Positions 49,281 to 59,407 of a stretch of DNA of 64,000 nt are shown in pieces. Each line of letters starts with the position of its first letter. Within the stretch, counting starts at the first letter, position 1. Both the position numbers and the translations under genes were made by a program. Source of the DNA: Takakia lepidozioides (Eukaryota; Streptophyta; Takakiopsida; Takakiales; Takakiaceae); the NCBI GenBank assembly GCA_030704615.1, contig CM060732.1, positions 69,733,053 through 69,797,052 on the forward strand, in the 5' to 3' direction. The notes below the pieces were generated by a model. That model saw only the letters and a list, made by a program, of their open reading frames with translations, was not told the origin of the DNA and searched no databases.

Positions 49281-49597
49281 CTACAGGGATGCCTCGGCGT
49301 GAGCCTGGTCACGTGAGCGCATGAGCGCAACTGCGCTCACGCCACGTCACCTGTGCAAATGCCACGTCACGAGGCTCACTCCACGTCATCACACGTGAAG
49401 GCCGCGTCACCACGCGCCCAGAAAGAAGTGGAGTGTATTCCGCGGATTGGCACCCTTTACCGCGGAAACAAGCTGGACGACATAATAAAAGGCATTGAAT
49501 AAAGGATGGATGAATGTACAGTTGGATGATAAACAGATGGATGAGTGTGAAAAATGAATGTAGATGGATGAATGAGGGATGGATAAGAGTAAAATGG

Positions 49598-49850
49598 ATG
49601 ATTGTATAATGGATGTTGAGCAATGACAAAAATTCATGACAGGAAGATGCATGACCAAATCTTTTGACGAATGCACAACGTATATGAAATGAGTGTGAAA
49701 GGTTTGTGGGGTGGATTAAAGAGTACAGAGGATGAATGTACAATGGATGTTGTACAAAGGAAAAAATTCATGAATGGAGCACGCATGAATACAGTGTAGA
49801 TGAACAATGGATATGAAAGAGTCAGGGAGGTTTGTGAGATGGATTCATAC
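49598..49850. repeat. Diverged tandem duplication, about 120-133 bp unit
   Basis: 'ggatgattgtataatggatg' (about 49598) and 'ggatgaatgtacaatggatg' (about 49731) start two copies sharing 'aaaaattcatga', 'gcatga', 'atatgaaa' and 'gaggtttgtg(a/g)g(a/g)tgga'. Upstream, a GGAT/GATGAATG-rich tract (49500-49600) looks like its degraded extension. Confidence 0.65.
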
Positions 49851-49974
49851 ATATTGCAATTTAAATGAAAGTTGATTCTGTGATTATTATTTGTTCTAAA
49901 GGAACAACTACGGTGGAGGAAGGGGATTCAACGTTTTCCAAATAATATGAAAATGAATATTAAAAGAATACAGT

Positions 49975-51900
49975 TCAGTCTGACTCAGAGTCAGTACAAT
50001 GTATCCCCGCTTCCTCTGCATCTAAGTCTAAGTATTTTAGAACACCGGATCCACGCTGGATACACCTACGGCTGGCCACTAAAAAGTCAGGGGATAGGGA
50101 CTCGGCCGCGTGAAGTGTCATTGCTTCGGCATAAACAGGAAGCAGAAAATTGGAAAGGGGGCTGTCGAAAACAGACTCGCCAGAAATGACTGTATCTCCT
50201 GAAGATCCACCGCTGCCTTTCTTGAAAGACAGCCTGAAAAAGTTATTACTGTAACTTTGATGTTATTGAGAAATTGAGTATGACTCCCAAAGAGGGTTTA
50301 GCACTTACTCACATGAAAAGTCGTTGTCGACCTGCTTATCTTCGGGATCGTCATCATTTCGAATTTGAATCCGATCAGTCTATGTGCCTGAAGTGGAGCC
50401 AGACAAAAGGGGGAGGAGTACTGTGTTGTAGAGGTCAGAATCACCCTCCATGCCAAAAAGGCTTCTTCCGCCTGCCTTGCATGCATGGTAAGTTGCTCCT
50501 GCACCAGACAGGAGAACATGAACAGTTTGGAGAGGGGGATTTAAGCAGATAAAACTGTTGAAAGAAAACCAATTCGGAAGGGAAAAAACGAACCTGTGGA
50601 CACAGAAAGATCGACCACCCTGCAGAGCGGTGGCTGCATGACTCCAGCAGTATTTGCATGAACGCTGGGGACTTTTCCTTTGCACCTCTCCAGGGAGTGC
50701 CATCTGGTCCTTCAGAGTCTGACTGGACTGCATGAAGTTGTACAAAATGTCATCGACATGGGGCTCATAGGGGGGGTTGACGAAACAACCCTGGTCAGAA
50801 ATCTCAAAGCTGCGGATGGAGGATGGTGTCTTTGGTGCGAATCCTCCGCAGGCAGATCGCCTCGAACATCCTCGTCTGCCAAAGATAGCAGGTTAGTGTG
50901 GTAAACACAATCTATAGTGGAAGTGTGTACATCGGCTATTCAGAACTCAGACACAAAAAAATCATGAATCGGTGATGATCGGTGTCGATCATAACACATT
51001 CTACTAGAGTGGAGCTGCAGAGAAAATTGAAACTCATGATCAAAGCACAAGCAGAAGGGAGACGGCATACCAGCTGACCAGGGAAACCCCCTTTCACAAG
51101 GTAGAGGCTGTTCACACAATTCCATGTGCGCAAAACTTCAAACCCTGAAGACTTGAGGTATGATGCCAATGCCCGACGACTATCATTGTCACATGACTGA
51201 AAAAGCAGAAGTGTCCCTGCATCAGAGAGGAAGTTGTTAAAGAACCCGAACACCCAACTCCAGGTCAGTAGTTGTCCTCGAATTTGTTCCAGCCTGGCGT
51301 CTTGCCCTTTGAAAATCTGGCACAGCCTGGCCATCCGGGATGTCGAGAATGACAATGTCGGCCGCATAAGTTTTCTGCACACCGCACACGAAGGTGGACC
51401 TGTGCTCACCTGCAACAGACATGTTTTTTATAAGAACGATGGCAAGATTGTTTTCAAAGAACGAGACTGAAATACTGCCAACTAAAACTTTCAGAGAAAA
51501 AGGAAAGAAACTGGAATTCTCACCAGATTGAGGAATGAGATTATTGTCCCAGGTAGGGATGGCACCCTAGTGTATCCTCTCTTTCGACTCTGCATCATCG
51601 AAAGCCAACCCTGATTCACAATTTTCATCTCTCTTGCCGAATCAGAACGGGAAGGGTGTGGCTTGGCATCGAACACACACTGAAGAGTGCGGGTATATCT
51701 TTCAGCAGTAAAGTCCTGCCCACTCTCCATCTCTTTTTCATCTCCTTCCCCTTGTCTTTTCCTTCTCTTTGGACTTGTCTTTGTCCTTTGGCTTTGCTGG
51801 TGAGATGGCTATGACATCAACAGCCTTGTCTTTTGGTTTGCGGCCCGCCTTCTTTCCCTTCTACGGCGTTCCCTGAGCATCAGGCTCCTTGGCAGCCAAT
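49975..51900 (-). pseudogene. Multi-exon methyltransferase-like gene, interrupted (amino-MTase-like motifs)
   Basis: Minus-strand pieces with plausible splice sites run as follows. A Lys-rich block (51900-51735) has an internal TAG. 51730-51499 is MESGQDFTAERYTRTLQCVF to SFLNL|gtgaga. 51409-51071 has KTYAADIVILDIPDGQ and, after a frame change, FFNNFLSDAGTLLLF, SSGFEVLRTWNCVNSLYLVK and a gtatgc donor. About 50879-50694 has EISDQGCFVNPPYEPHVDDI. About 50560-50307 has VHVLLSGAGATYHACKAGGR followed by SLFGMEGD, and one in-frame TAG. 50233-49975 joins the previous exon in phase and ends HCTDSESD plus TGA. The order (a DIPDG/NPPY region, then a GxGxT...GR..xGxE block) resembles circularly permuted beta-class amino-methyltransferases, where DPPY precedes FxGxG. 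It would methylate DNA or RNA if intact. The stops and frameshift argue that this copy is dead, unless unmodelled introns remove them. Confidence 0.45.
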
Positions 51901-52104
51901 GTTGCTATGGATTAGGGTGTATTTACAGTATCATTGAATGGAATGTTTTGAATGGCGTTGACGACATTCATATCTGGAGCAGTAGTGTGGTCCTGAAAGG
52001 TCCTTGGAGCAGTTCTCAGAGCCATTTCAATCTATGTTTTTTTCATTCTGTTCTACTTGCATCTTACTCACTGAGCGCTTTTGTGGGTTGGGATTTATCT
52101 CCTT

Positions 52105-52453
52105 TTTCAGGTACACGAAATATGTGCTTATGGAAGAAATCACCTGAGTGGAATTCCCGACTATCTTGACATGTGGTCGGACCCTGCAAACGATCCAACC
52201 ATGTATATTGCAGGGATATTGAAGGGCTGGAGTCCTTCTCACTTCAGAGACTGTGGGTGGTACCTTGACTGCCCACCTGAGCACACAACCTTTCAAGAAC
52301 AGCATATGAAATACTTGAACAATAACGCGGAGATGCTGGCGCCTTTGACCCGTGGATAGGTTGCGTAGAGTTGAGGCTTTCATGGATGTGTATGCCTCTG
52401 AATCACAGGCTTATGACACGGATGATGAAGTATCAGCTGATGATGTTATGTAG
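52105..52453 (+). pseudogene. Fragment of an unrecognised protein, one frameshift
   Basis: After 'ctcctttttcag' a frame reads VHEICAYGRNHLSGIPDYLD, then MWSDPANDPTMYIAGILKGW and DCGWYLDCPPEHTTFQEQHM, with a natural amino-acid mix. A one-base shift near 52,350 restores VDRLRRVEAFMDVYASESQA and an acidic tail DTDDEVSADDVM plus stop TAG at 52453. I do not recognise the family. It lies head-to-head with the methyltransferase-like gene and may be another captured or transposon-encoded exon. The acceptor-like sequence at its start suggests a spliced gene whose upstream exons are lost or unrecognised. Confidence 0.35.
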
Positions 52454-52819
52454 GTAATAGAAATTACATATACAATACATTGTCCTCATTGTCAGTCCGA
52501 TTTTTTGTTTTTTTATATGATACATGTATTTCTCTCTAGTGTAAGGTAAAACAAATGGGGCAAATGACATGGTGTTGAAATCAAGTTTCATGTTATCTTC
52601 ATGTCATTTGATTTATCTATGTAATAGTTTGTACATAGATCTCTACTGCATTTCATAGATCCCTTTACCTGAATGCATGTTCGACATGCACTTCAGCACT
52701 ATCAAATTTCATCATTAGTAAGATCAACCCTTATGAGTATTGTGGCATGTTATGTACACACAGGGTGACTATCTTTATCTCATTAGTGTTTCATTTCATT
52801 AGTGTTCAAGTCTGAATGG

Positions 52820-53005
52820 AGTGTGGTATGAACTAGGCTTGATACCGATAGGTTGTGGGTTCTATCTCTGATGGACATTATGTTTTTGTAAAATTAAAAA
52901 TGTTTCAGAAGATAGATATAGATACTTGCAAAACCTATGTAACAAGATTAAATGGGTGGTGGTTTGGTAAGGATTTTTTGTGTTTTTAGTTATGAGATTG
53001 CGGGT
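52820..53005 (+). mobile_element. Two degenerate tRNA-like heads
   Basis: 'gtggtatgaactaggcttga' with 'gttgtgggttctatctc' about 40 bases on (52821-52873), and 'ggtggtggtttggtaaggat' with 'gcgggttcgattacc' (52953-53013), each look like an A-box and B-box pair. Both are too diverged for working tRNAs; SINE remnants are likely. Confidence 0.35.
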
Positions 53006-53326
53006 TCGATTACCAATCAATAGTCTTTTTTTATAAAATTGAATTCCCTTGCGGGCCATCGCCATTTACTACCCAAATGCGCAGGCGGACCATCTCCATC
53101 ATTGTCAAGCTCCCTAGCATTCCCTTAGCATTGCTCCATTATGAACTCAACTAGACTCCCACCATTGGAAGAGCTCGTACCTTCACCATTTGTATCTAAA
53201 AAGGAACCGTGCCTCGTCATTTTTTAATTTTTCGCCCTTTTTTCTCATGTTGGAAAGCCATAAAAGCAACATGTTCCTCTCCCATTCCTACACTCACCCA
53301 TGTGGAATAATAATACAATGAATATG

Positions 53327-53348
53327 GAATATTCTATATAGAATATTC
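53327..53348. repeat. Perfect 22-bp palindrome
   Basis: GAATATTCTATATAGAATAT followed by TC reads identically on both strands. It stands in an AT-rich tract with no gene nearby. Confidence 0.9.
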
Positions 53349-54318
53349 GTATTCCATCCTTTGATATTTTGACTATGGACCCTAAGATTAGATGAATCAC
53401 AATTATTTATTTATTTTTGGGTACCCTTATTTAAGTGTTGTGCATATAAAATTGTTCCTATGCATATCTAAAATTTGTATGCACGCATACATTCCTCCAT
53501 ATGCATGCATTTGTGTGCGCATATAGTATAGGCTACCTCGAGAGAAAGATATGAAGTAAAAGGAACCCTAATTGCCAAAAACACCTTGAGCGATTGGGGA
53601 AGGTAACACTGCGCCATCACCACCAACACGCCACCAACACGCCACCTCCAGCACAGCTAAGGAGAAGCGAAGCATACAAATGCTATGTCTAAGAAGGGAG
53701 AGGGAGCGATATACTTCCCCACCAAAGCGCCGTTGCGAAACATAAAAGCCAGAGGAGGGAAAGGGATGATGCCATCAAAGCAGGTTCTCCCGCCTGTGAG
53801 AAGAGACAAGACGCCGCCATTGTGCATCCCCAGGAGCTTGTCCGACATGAAGCAGCAGACAGGGTAGCAGCAGGGCTCAAACGCCATAACTCGCGAGCTC
53901 AGCAGCACGAGAAATGCAGCTGACAGCGGGAGAGACACCTAGGGCAGAACCCGATTTTTCATCCGTAGGATGAATAATCAATACCGTTTTTCTTAAGAAC
54001 CCGACGGATGTCATCCGTTAGCTAGGTTTATAAGGTAGGATTTAGGGTTACCTCCATCATTCTCTGGTGACCCATCTGATATAGATGAAAGTCAATAAAA
54101 GAGGAATGAAAAATTATAAGTCATTTTTAAAGGTACTTTAGTGTCCACCCAGGTGATTCTTCCGGTATGGATAGAAGACCTTTACAAGTCGGGTGAAAAC
54201 ACCTTTTAGAGTCCATCTGGTATAGATGGAAAATCATGAAAAGAACACTGATGCAACCAGCCAGTTCTGAGGAGGGAGACAGAGGGAGAGAGGTGGTAAC
54301 AATGAAAAAAAATGGGTT

Positions 54319-54343
54319 GGGGGGGGGGGGGGGGGGGGGGGGG
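54319..54343 (+). repeat. Homopolymer G tract (25 G)
   Basis: Twenty-five consecutive G residues directly precede the start of the non-LTR-like fragment. Length may be affected by sequencing. Confidence 0.85.
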
Positions 54344-55092
54344 TGTCAGATGGTGGGGTCAGCTGCAGCATATGTCCAACGCCAGATATCCTAAGTTATT
54401 CGACTCTATATCTTGGAAACAGGACCGCCCACCAACCTGTCAAACAGGCTAAGTCCTGGCAGAAGACAGTAGAAGAGATGTTGGACCTGGAACCGCAAGT
54501 CTTCACCCTACTAGATAAATTTGACTTAGAGGCTGTAGTGTCCAACCATGTCTGTTGCCATGAGATTGTCTGATGAAAATGAAGTTAGGCAAAAAACTTC
54601 CCTGAACTTGTTTCCAGTCAGTGACATGGGGGAGGACATCTTGGATGACCTCAAGGGTCTACCCACTCTCGGCACTAGACTGAAATTTAAACTCAGGGCA
54701 GGAAGCCTACCTTTGAACAGCAAAAGAAGCAGAGAGGAAAGGGAGAGTGCAATTGTCCGTTGTGTGGGCAATCTGAAGACAATACTCATTTTCTGATACA
54801 CTGTCCGGGGTTCTCTCACCAAAGAGACGCTCTCTTCAAATCTATCAAGGGAATTGTGCATGTACCTCTGTTTACTAACTTTGAAAAAGTCGAGGCTGAG
54901 CCAAAAACCCAGCCCCTTCTGAGGCCTAGTTTTTGGGCAACTCACACACAACATATTGATGCTTGTGTGAAGGGATTTGTAGAGGATATCTGGAAAACCC
55001 GGATTAATTCTATATGTGAAGGTAAGTCTTACTACCAACGTCAACCCCTGACAGAGGTAGGATCTGCCCTTTTGTTTCCCCAAGAGAGGGGG
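54344..55092 (+). mobile_element. 3' fragment of a non-LTR retrotransposon-like ORF (post-RT zinc-binding segment)
   Basis: The best copy of the family encodes RLSDENEVRQKTSLNLFPVS, then DILDDLKGLPTLGTRLKFKL, and after a frame change ECNCPLCGQSEDNTHFLIHC followed by RDALFKSI and HIDACVKGFVEDIWK. The CxxC(x7)H(x4)C-type cluster after a charged linker resembles the zinc-binding domain that follows reverse transcriptase in LINE-type ORF2. Frameshifts are present and no RT core remains. Related copies lie at 5.7-6.2, 11.5-11.9, 36.65 and 58.0-58.4 kb, so it is a dispersed family. Confidence 0.65.
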
Positions 55093-55115
55093 CAACAAAG
55101 AAAAACAGAGAATGT

Positions 55116-55157
55116 GGGGGGGGGGGGGGGGGGGGGTGACTGAGCAGCCCCCCCCCC
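55116..55157. repeat. G21 tract facing C10 tract (hairpin-forming)
   Basis: Twenty-one G (55116-55136) are separated by 11 bases from ten C (55148-55157), giving a potential perfect G:C hairpin. A CT-rich tract follows to about 55250. Confidence 0.85.
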
Positions 55158-55599
55158 ACCTTCTTTTCTTTTCTTTGTTGCCCCCTGATGTCTCCCTCTC
55201 ACTCCCTCTCTCTGTCCCTCTCTGTCCCTCTCTCCCTCTCCCTCCATAACTCTTTGGATTTCATCTGGCCTTAACCTTTTGAGGTTATTTAGTTTTTTCA
55301 TCCCAACCTTTTTCATCCAAATCTGGATGATATTATTATAGGATGATGAAACTTAATGTACAGAAAGCTTGGTTTACCATCTATTTCTTTCATCTAAACT
55401 CGATGAACTACATGAATAATGGTTACCTATTTTAAAATCCAAGAGAATAATAAATGATGGCAGTTATTAAACCTAAGCCTATACCATAACCCTAAAAGAT
55501 ACATTTTTATTGGATGTCATCCATTGACAAAGTGCTTCTCTTGATAAAATGTGATTTTTCATTCACCCTGGATGAGAAATCGGGAAGTTGTGCCCTAAG

Positions 55600-57350
55600 C
55601 AGGCCGACACATTTCACAGCACTGAACTCGTGCTTCAGTGAACATTGATGATGCGCCGTATAAAACCTGCTCCCTGCTGCTACATGGTACTCGTGATGGC
55701 TGGCTCTTGGGATGCGCATTGGTGGTTAGGCAGATTCCTCTCTGGCAGACGACAAAGCGGTGATCGCTTTGTTCAGAAACTCATGGTTCTTTATTTTGCA
55801 GCGGCGCTTTTACTCCTCGTTGGGTACTCTATCCCTATTTATCTACAGATTACATGTTGCTCTCTTTCTGTATGAGCCATTCTCTATCTGTGAACGCTTC
55901 TACTTTGATTGCGTTCTGTTGGAGACGATCTGTTGGACGCCATGGCGCAGGGCATACCACAAACACAAGGTTTTTTGAGTTTACCCTTGCTTGAATTATG
56001 ATCTATACATGCTTTAGAATTCAACACTGACATGGATAGCAACTGTGAAGACCTGCCACTCACCTGCTGCATCCTCACTAAACACACATCGCTATGTGGT
56101 GGTTTTGGGACGGGCACAGGTGAGGGTCTTCACTTGTCTTGATTTCTTGAAGCTTGCAGCTTCTGTTCTTGCAAATGTGGATTCTGCTACTGCCTAAGCT
56201 GCTGATGCCATTTACTATTTCAAACTGCCACCATGCCGCTTCAGACCTGCTCCAAGATGGCTCCAATGAGGATTTGCTTCTCTCCTTACCCCTGTTTCTG
56301 GTTTTTTACAACCACATTTGCATGTGTAGGAGTTAAGCTATGAAGGGTACAAGGGTACAAAATAGCAGTTATTACTCTGACTGCTTTGATACTTGGCTCT
56401 GAAATGAAACTTCTTGGTATGACTCTGATGGATCAAAAGGATAGGCTTTGATAGATAACACACATTCTTCAAGGCCCTCATATCATTTTGGTTTCATGGC
56501 TTGATAACAAACAGGGGTTTCTGAGCTGCTCTTTCACCTTGGCAGAGCTATTTTACGAGGCCTTAAAATACCATTCCAGGCCTATACCTGCTTAAGGGGG
56601 CTCAACCCTGTTGTTTCTTCTTCCTTTTTAAGAATCGTGCTTGTATCTTGGTTCTAAAACATCAACTTCAAACCAAACCTGTGTCACGCGGCTTTTGCTC
56701 ACCCATCCCTTCGCTATCCGAGGCGGAAACTCCAAGATAGAAGAGTTGGAAATCTCTAAGCACTCAGCCCGCTCAGAACAATCAGTCATGACCTACAGCT
56801 AGTGTATCATGGGGATGTTTCCTATTTGTTTTCCTTCCCGCATTCATGTTAGCTAGTTACCTTACTGTTGGTAATTAAGTATCAGTTTGCTTCAGCAATC
56901 TATCGGATCCCATCAACTCATCCATTCATTCCACAGCTTCACTCAGATCTCTCTACACAGTGTGAGTATGAAGTATGTATCAGATTAATATCTATCGAGT
57001 ATCAGGCTGAAGCCATGGAGTCTCTAATCTGCTCTACATTACAACTCTACTGCTTGCATTCATTAAGCATCAACAAATCGTCCTCCTCCTACTCTGTGCT
57101 CTCCCTCCTTCCGCTCAGAGATGCGCTCTCTCCTCCTTTCCTCCCGTGATGTCCGAAGCCCCCCAGCAGTGATCCCTCGCCTCATCTCCCAGAATTCCCC
57201 CCAGAAGTGCTGCTTCTCCCGTCCTCGCTCCTGGCTTTATCTTCCTACCCGTTGTTCTATCACTAACCGTCATCCGTGTACTAACATGTTCCATTCGCAG
57301 ATGTTGTTCCCCACAGTCGTTCCCTGTCCTGCTATCCGTTCCCTATGGTC
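55600..57350. other. No gene seen
   Basis: Short ORFs only. The region between the TIR element and the 57.4-kb minisatellite contains no domain, RNA gene or repeat that I can support. Confidence 0.4.
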
Positions 57351-57353
57351 GTG

Positions 57354-57558
57354 ACAGCTGTGTCAAGCTGTGACTGGCTGTGCGACTGTGTTGGGCTGTG
57401 TCGACTGTGTCGAGCTGTGACTGGCTGTGATGGCTGTGTCTGACTGTGTCTGGCTGTGTCAGCTGTGTCGGACTGTGACGGGCTGTGTTGGCTGTGTTGG
57501 CTGTGACGGGCTGTGTCGGACTGTGACGAGCTGTGTTGGCTTGTGACGGGCTGTGTAA
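57354..57558. repeat. Minisatellite of 'ggctgtg(t/a)...' units
   Basis: The words 'gctgtgtcgg', 'actgtgacgg', 'gctgtgttgg' and similar recur every 9-11 bases for about 200 bp, with several 20- and 30-base higher-order echoes. All frames are low-complexity. Confidence 0.85.
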
Positions 57559-57975
57559 CCCCCTCTAAAGTGCGCTGCTGTCACCCCTAAGGCTCCTGTT
57601 GGTCTCAGTCTGTGCAAAAATTAAGGGTACCCATAGATCCCGTATAAGTGTCTAAGTCCCAGACAGTCCTCTAACAACCTGCAATCTGGTTTTTGAAATG
57701 AAATGAATTTTTGAGATGATGGTGCAAACTATGGTGCTTTCATGATCCTGGAATCCCACCCTCCCACCCTGTTTTTTCAGAGACCCTGAAATGTAATGGG
57801 GTATTCAAATGAGATTGTAAACATGAAAGGGAATGTTAGATGGTGCCCTGTAAAGGGCTGTTTTGTCTTTCAATGACAATGACCTTAGCGGTCTTGTCCA
57901 TGTCTTGACATGACATGTATATCTTCCCTCTCTTCTGTGCTGCTCTCTTTTAAGCTCCCGACACCCTAAATTCAA

Positions 57976-58391
57976 GGTCAGATGGTTTCAGCTGCAACAT
58001 ATGTCCAACACCACATATCCTAAGTTAATCGACTCTATATCTTGGAAACAAGACCGCCCTGTCAAACAGGGTGAGCCTTGGGAGAAGAGAGTAAAAGAGA
58101 TTCTCTCAAGGATCTGAATCTAGACCTGCAAGTCTTGACCTTGTTGGATAAACCTGACTTAGAGAGTGTAGTACCAAAGCCATGTCTGTTACCAAAAAAT
58201 TGTCCGATGAAAATGAAATTAGGAAGAAAACTTCCCTGAACCTGTTTCCAGTATGTGACATGGGGGAGGACATCATGGATGCGCTCAAGGGTCTATCCCA
58301 CTCTTGGCACCAGACCTAAATTTAAAGTCAGGGCAGGAAGACTACTTTTGAACAGTAAACAGAAGCAGAGAGGAAAGGGAGAGTGCAATTT
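57976..58391 (+). mobile_element. Second plus-strand copy of the non-LTR-like fragment, cut short
   Basis: It matches the 54.34-54.75 kb copy from 'ggtcagatggt' through 'gcagagaggaaagggagagt' and 'gcaatt', then homology stops abruptly at about 58,391, just before the zinc-cluster coding part. The sequence that follows belongs to something else, so a later insertion or rearrangement ended this copy. Confidence 0.65.
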
Positions 58392-59100
58392 CCCTGACGT
58401 ACCTTTGCTGCTGCTGGTGCTTGAAGCGAGCTGCTGCGGTGTTGTCGTGGGTGCCAGCGGCGCGGGTCCCCGCCGCTGCAAGGCGTCTCTCCCCCGCTCA
58501 CCATGGCTCTCTCTCTCTTCAGCTCGTTAGGTCGCGCCTCTGCGCAGTGTTCCTACACACAGGGGAGAGAGACATCAGCCCGTGCTTAGGGCAAGAAAGA
58601 AAGTAAGAAAGTGAGGGAGGAGGCAGTGCTTACCTTGGGCGTTGGAGCGGCGTTGGCAAACTCCTTGGGGCCTTTCGACCACCTCGGGCTCAGCAGCAGG
58701 TGCGTTTCTCCTCCACCCTAAACCCCACTCTCTGAACTACCTCTCTCCCAAAGAACAAACGAAAAGGAGGGGAAAGAGATGCTTCAAGCACTTAGGGAAA
58801 AAAAAAGGCGCGGTGCCCGCGCCCGGCCGTCGCACGCCTGTGCCCGCCCTTTTTTTTAAATGTAAAATGAAGTTTGCGACGGCTTGCGACCCCCGGCATA
58901 AATAAAAAACACGTCCCCCCGCGACGGCTGTCTGTCGCGGGGTACGACCCCAGGTAAAAAAAAAAAAAAAAATGCGACGCCAGGGTATCGCAGGAGGCGA
59001 CGGCCGGCCTTTCTGGGTTTAGGGTTTAGGGCCTTTTGGGTTTCTTAGTTTTTATTTATTTTTATTTATTTTTTTCATATGGTACTAGGTTAGGGTGTTT
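58392..59100. other. GC-rich element-like sequence with repeated GCGACGG motifs
   Basis: The stretch after the truncated repeat is GC-rich. GCGACGG or its complement CCGTCGC occurs near 58827, 58877, 58921 and 58998, with related TGCGACGCC near 58974. Clustered short motifs in both orientations are typical of CACTA subterminal regions that bind the element's own protein; here that is inference. A and T homopolymers and two TTTAGGG units (about 59014-59030) follow. Confidence 0.4.
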
Positions 59101-59407
59101 GCTTTTCTTTATGGTGCTGGGTTTTGGATTGGCGGTTTTGTTGTGGGTCTTGGGGTTAAAAGGATAAATGGTGTAATTAGGATTCACATACCCAAAATGT
59201 GGTTCAATCTGATAATCGCAAAGCGCTGGGTCTCAACAAATTTTTCCATATTGTGAGCATCCTGAAGATAGAACGAGAGGATTTATTGTCTTGGGCTCTA
59301 GCACCATAGGGATGCTCCGCCTTTGGTTACCAATTTTGAAAGCCCCGAGGCTGAGGCATAGGGTTTTTTTGCCAACGATTTTTGAGAAATGAAAGTGTTG
59401 GTGGTGT

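Larger units (their letters stand above)
53942..55595. mobile_element. DNA element with about 110-bp terminal inverted repeats and TA target sites, enclosing a non-LTR fragment
   Basis: The left end GGGCAGAACCCGATTTTTCA (from 53942) matches the complement of the right end, GGGCACAACTTCCCGATTTC (ending 55595). Similarity continues inward through a 'ggatgacatcc'/'ggatgtcatcc' block and 'tagggtta' to about 54055 and 55490. Each side is flanked by TA (53940-53941 and 55596-55597), a mariner/Stowaway-like target duplication. Inside are 'catctg(g/a)tatagatg' repeats, a non-LTR-derived segment and homopolymer G runs. No transposase is present, so this is a non-autonomous or composite element of 1654 bp. 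Confidence 0.65.

Noticed and set aside
53657-53938. Minus-strand ORF with a signal-peptide-like start
   Set aside because: The apparent start is GTG, not ATG, and no domain or splice support follows.
57354-57558. CRISPR-like array
   Set aside because: Units are 9-11 bp and contiguous with no spacers; it is a minisatellite in a nuclear plant genome.
59014-59030. Telomere-like TTTAGGG repeats
   Set aside because: Only two units; too short to call an interstitial telomere.
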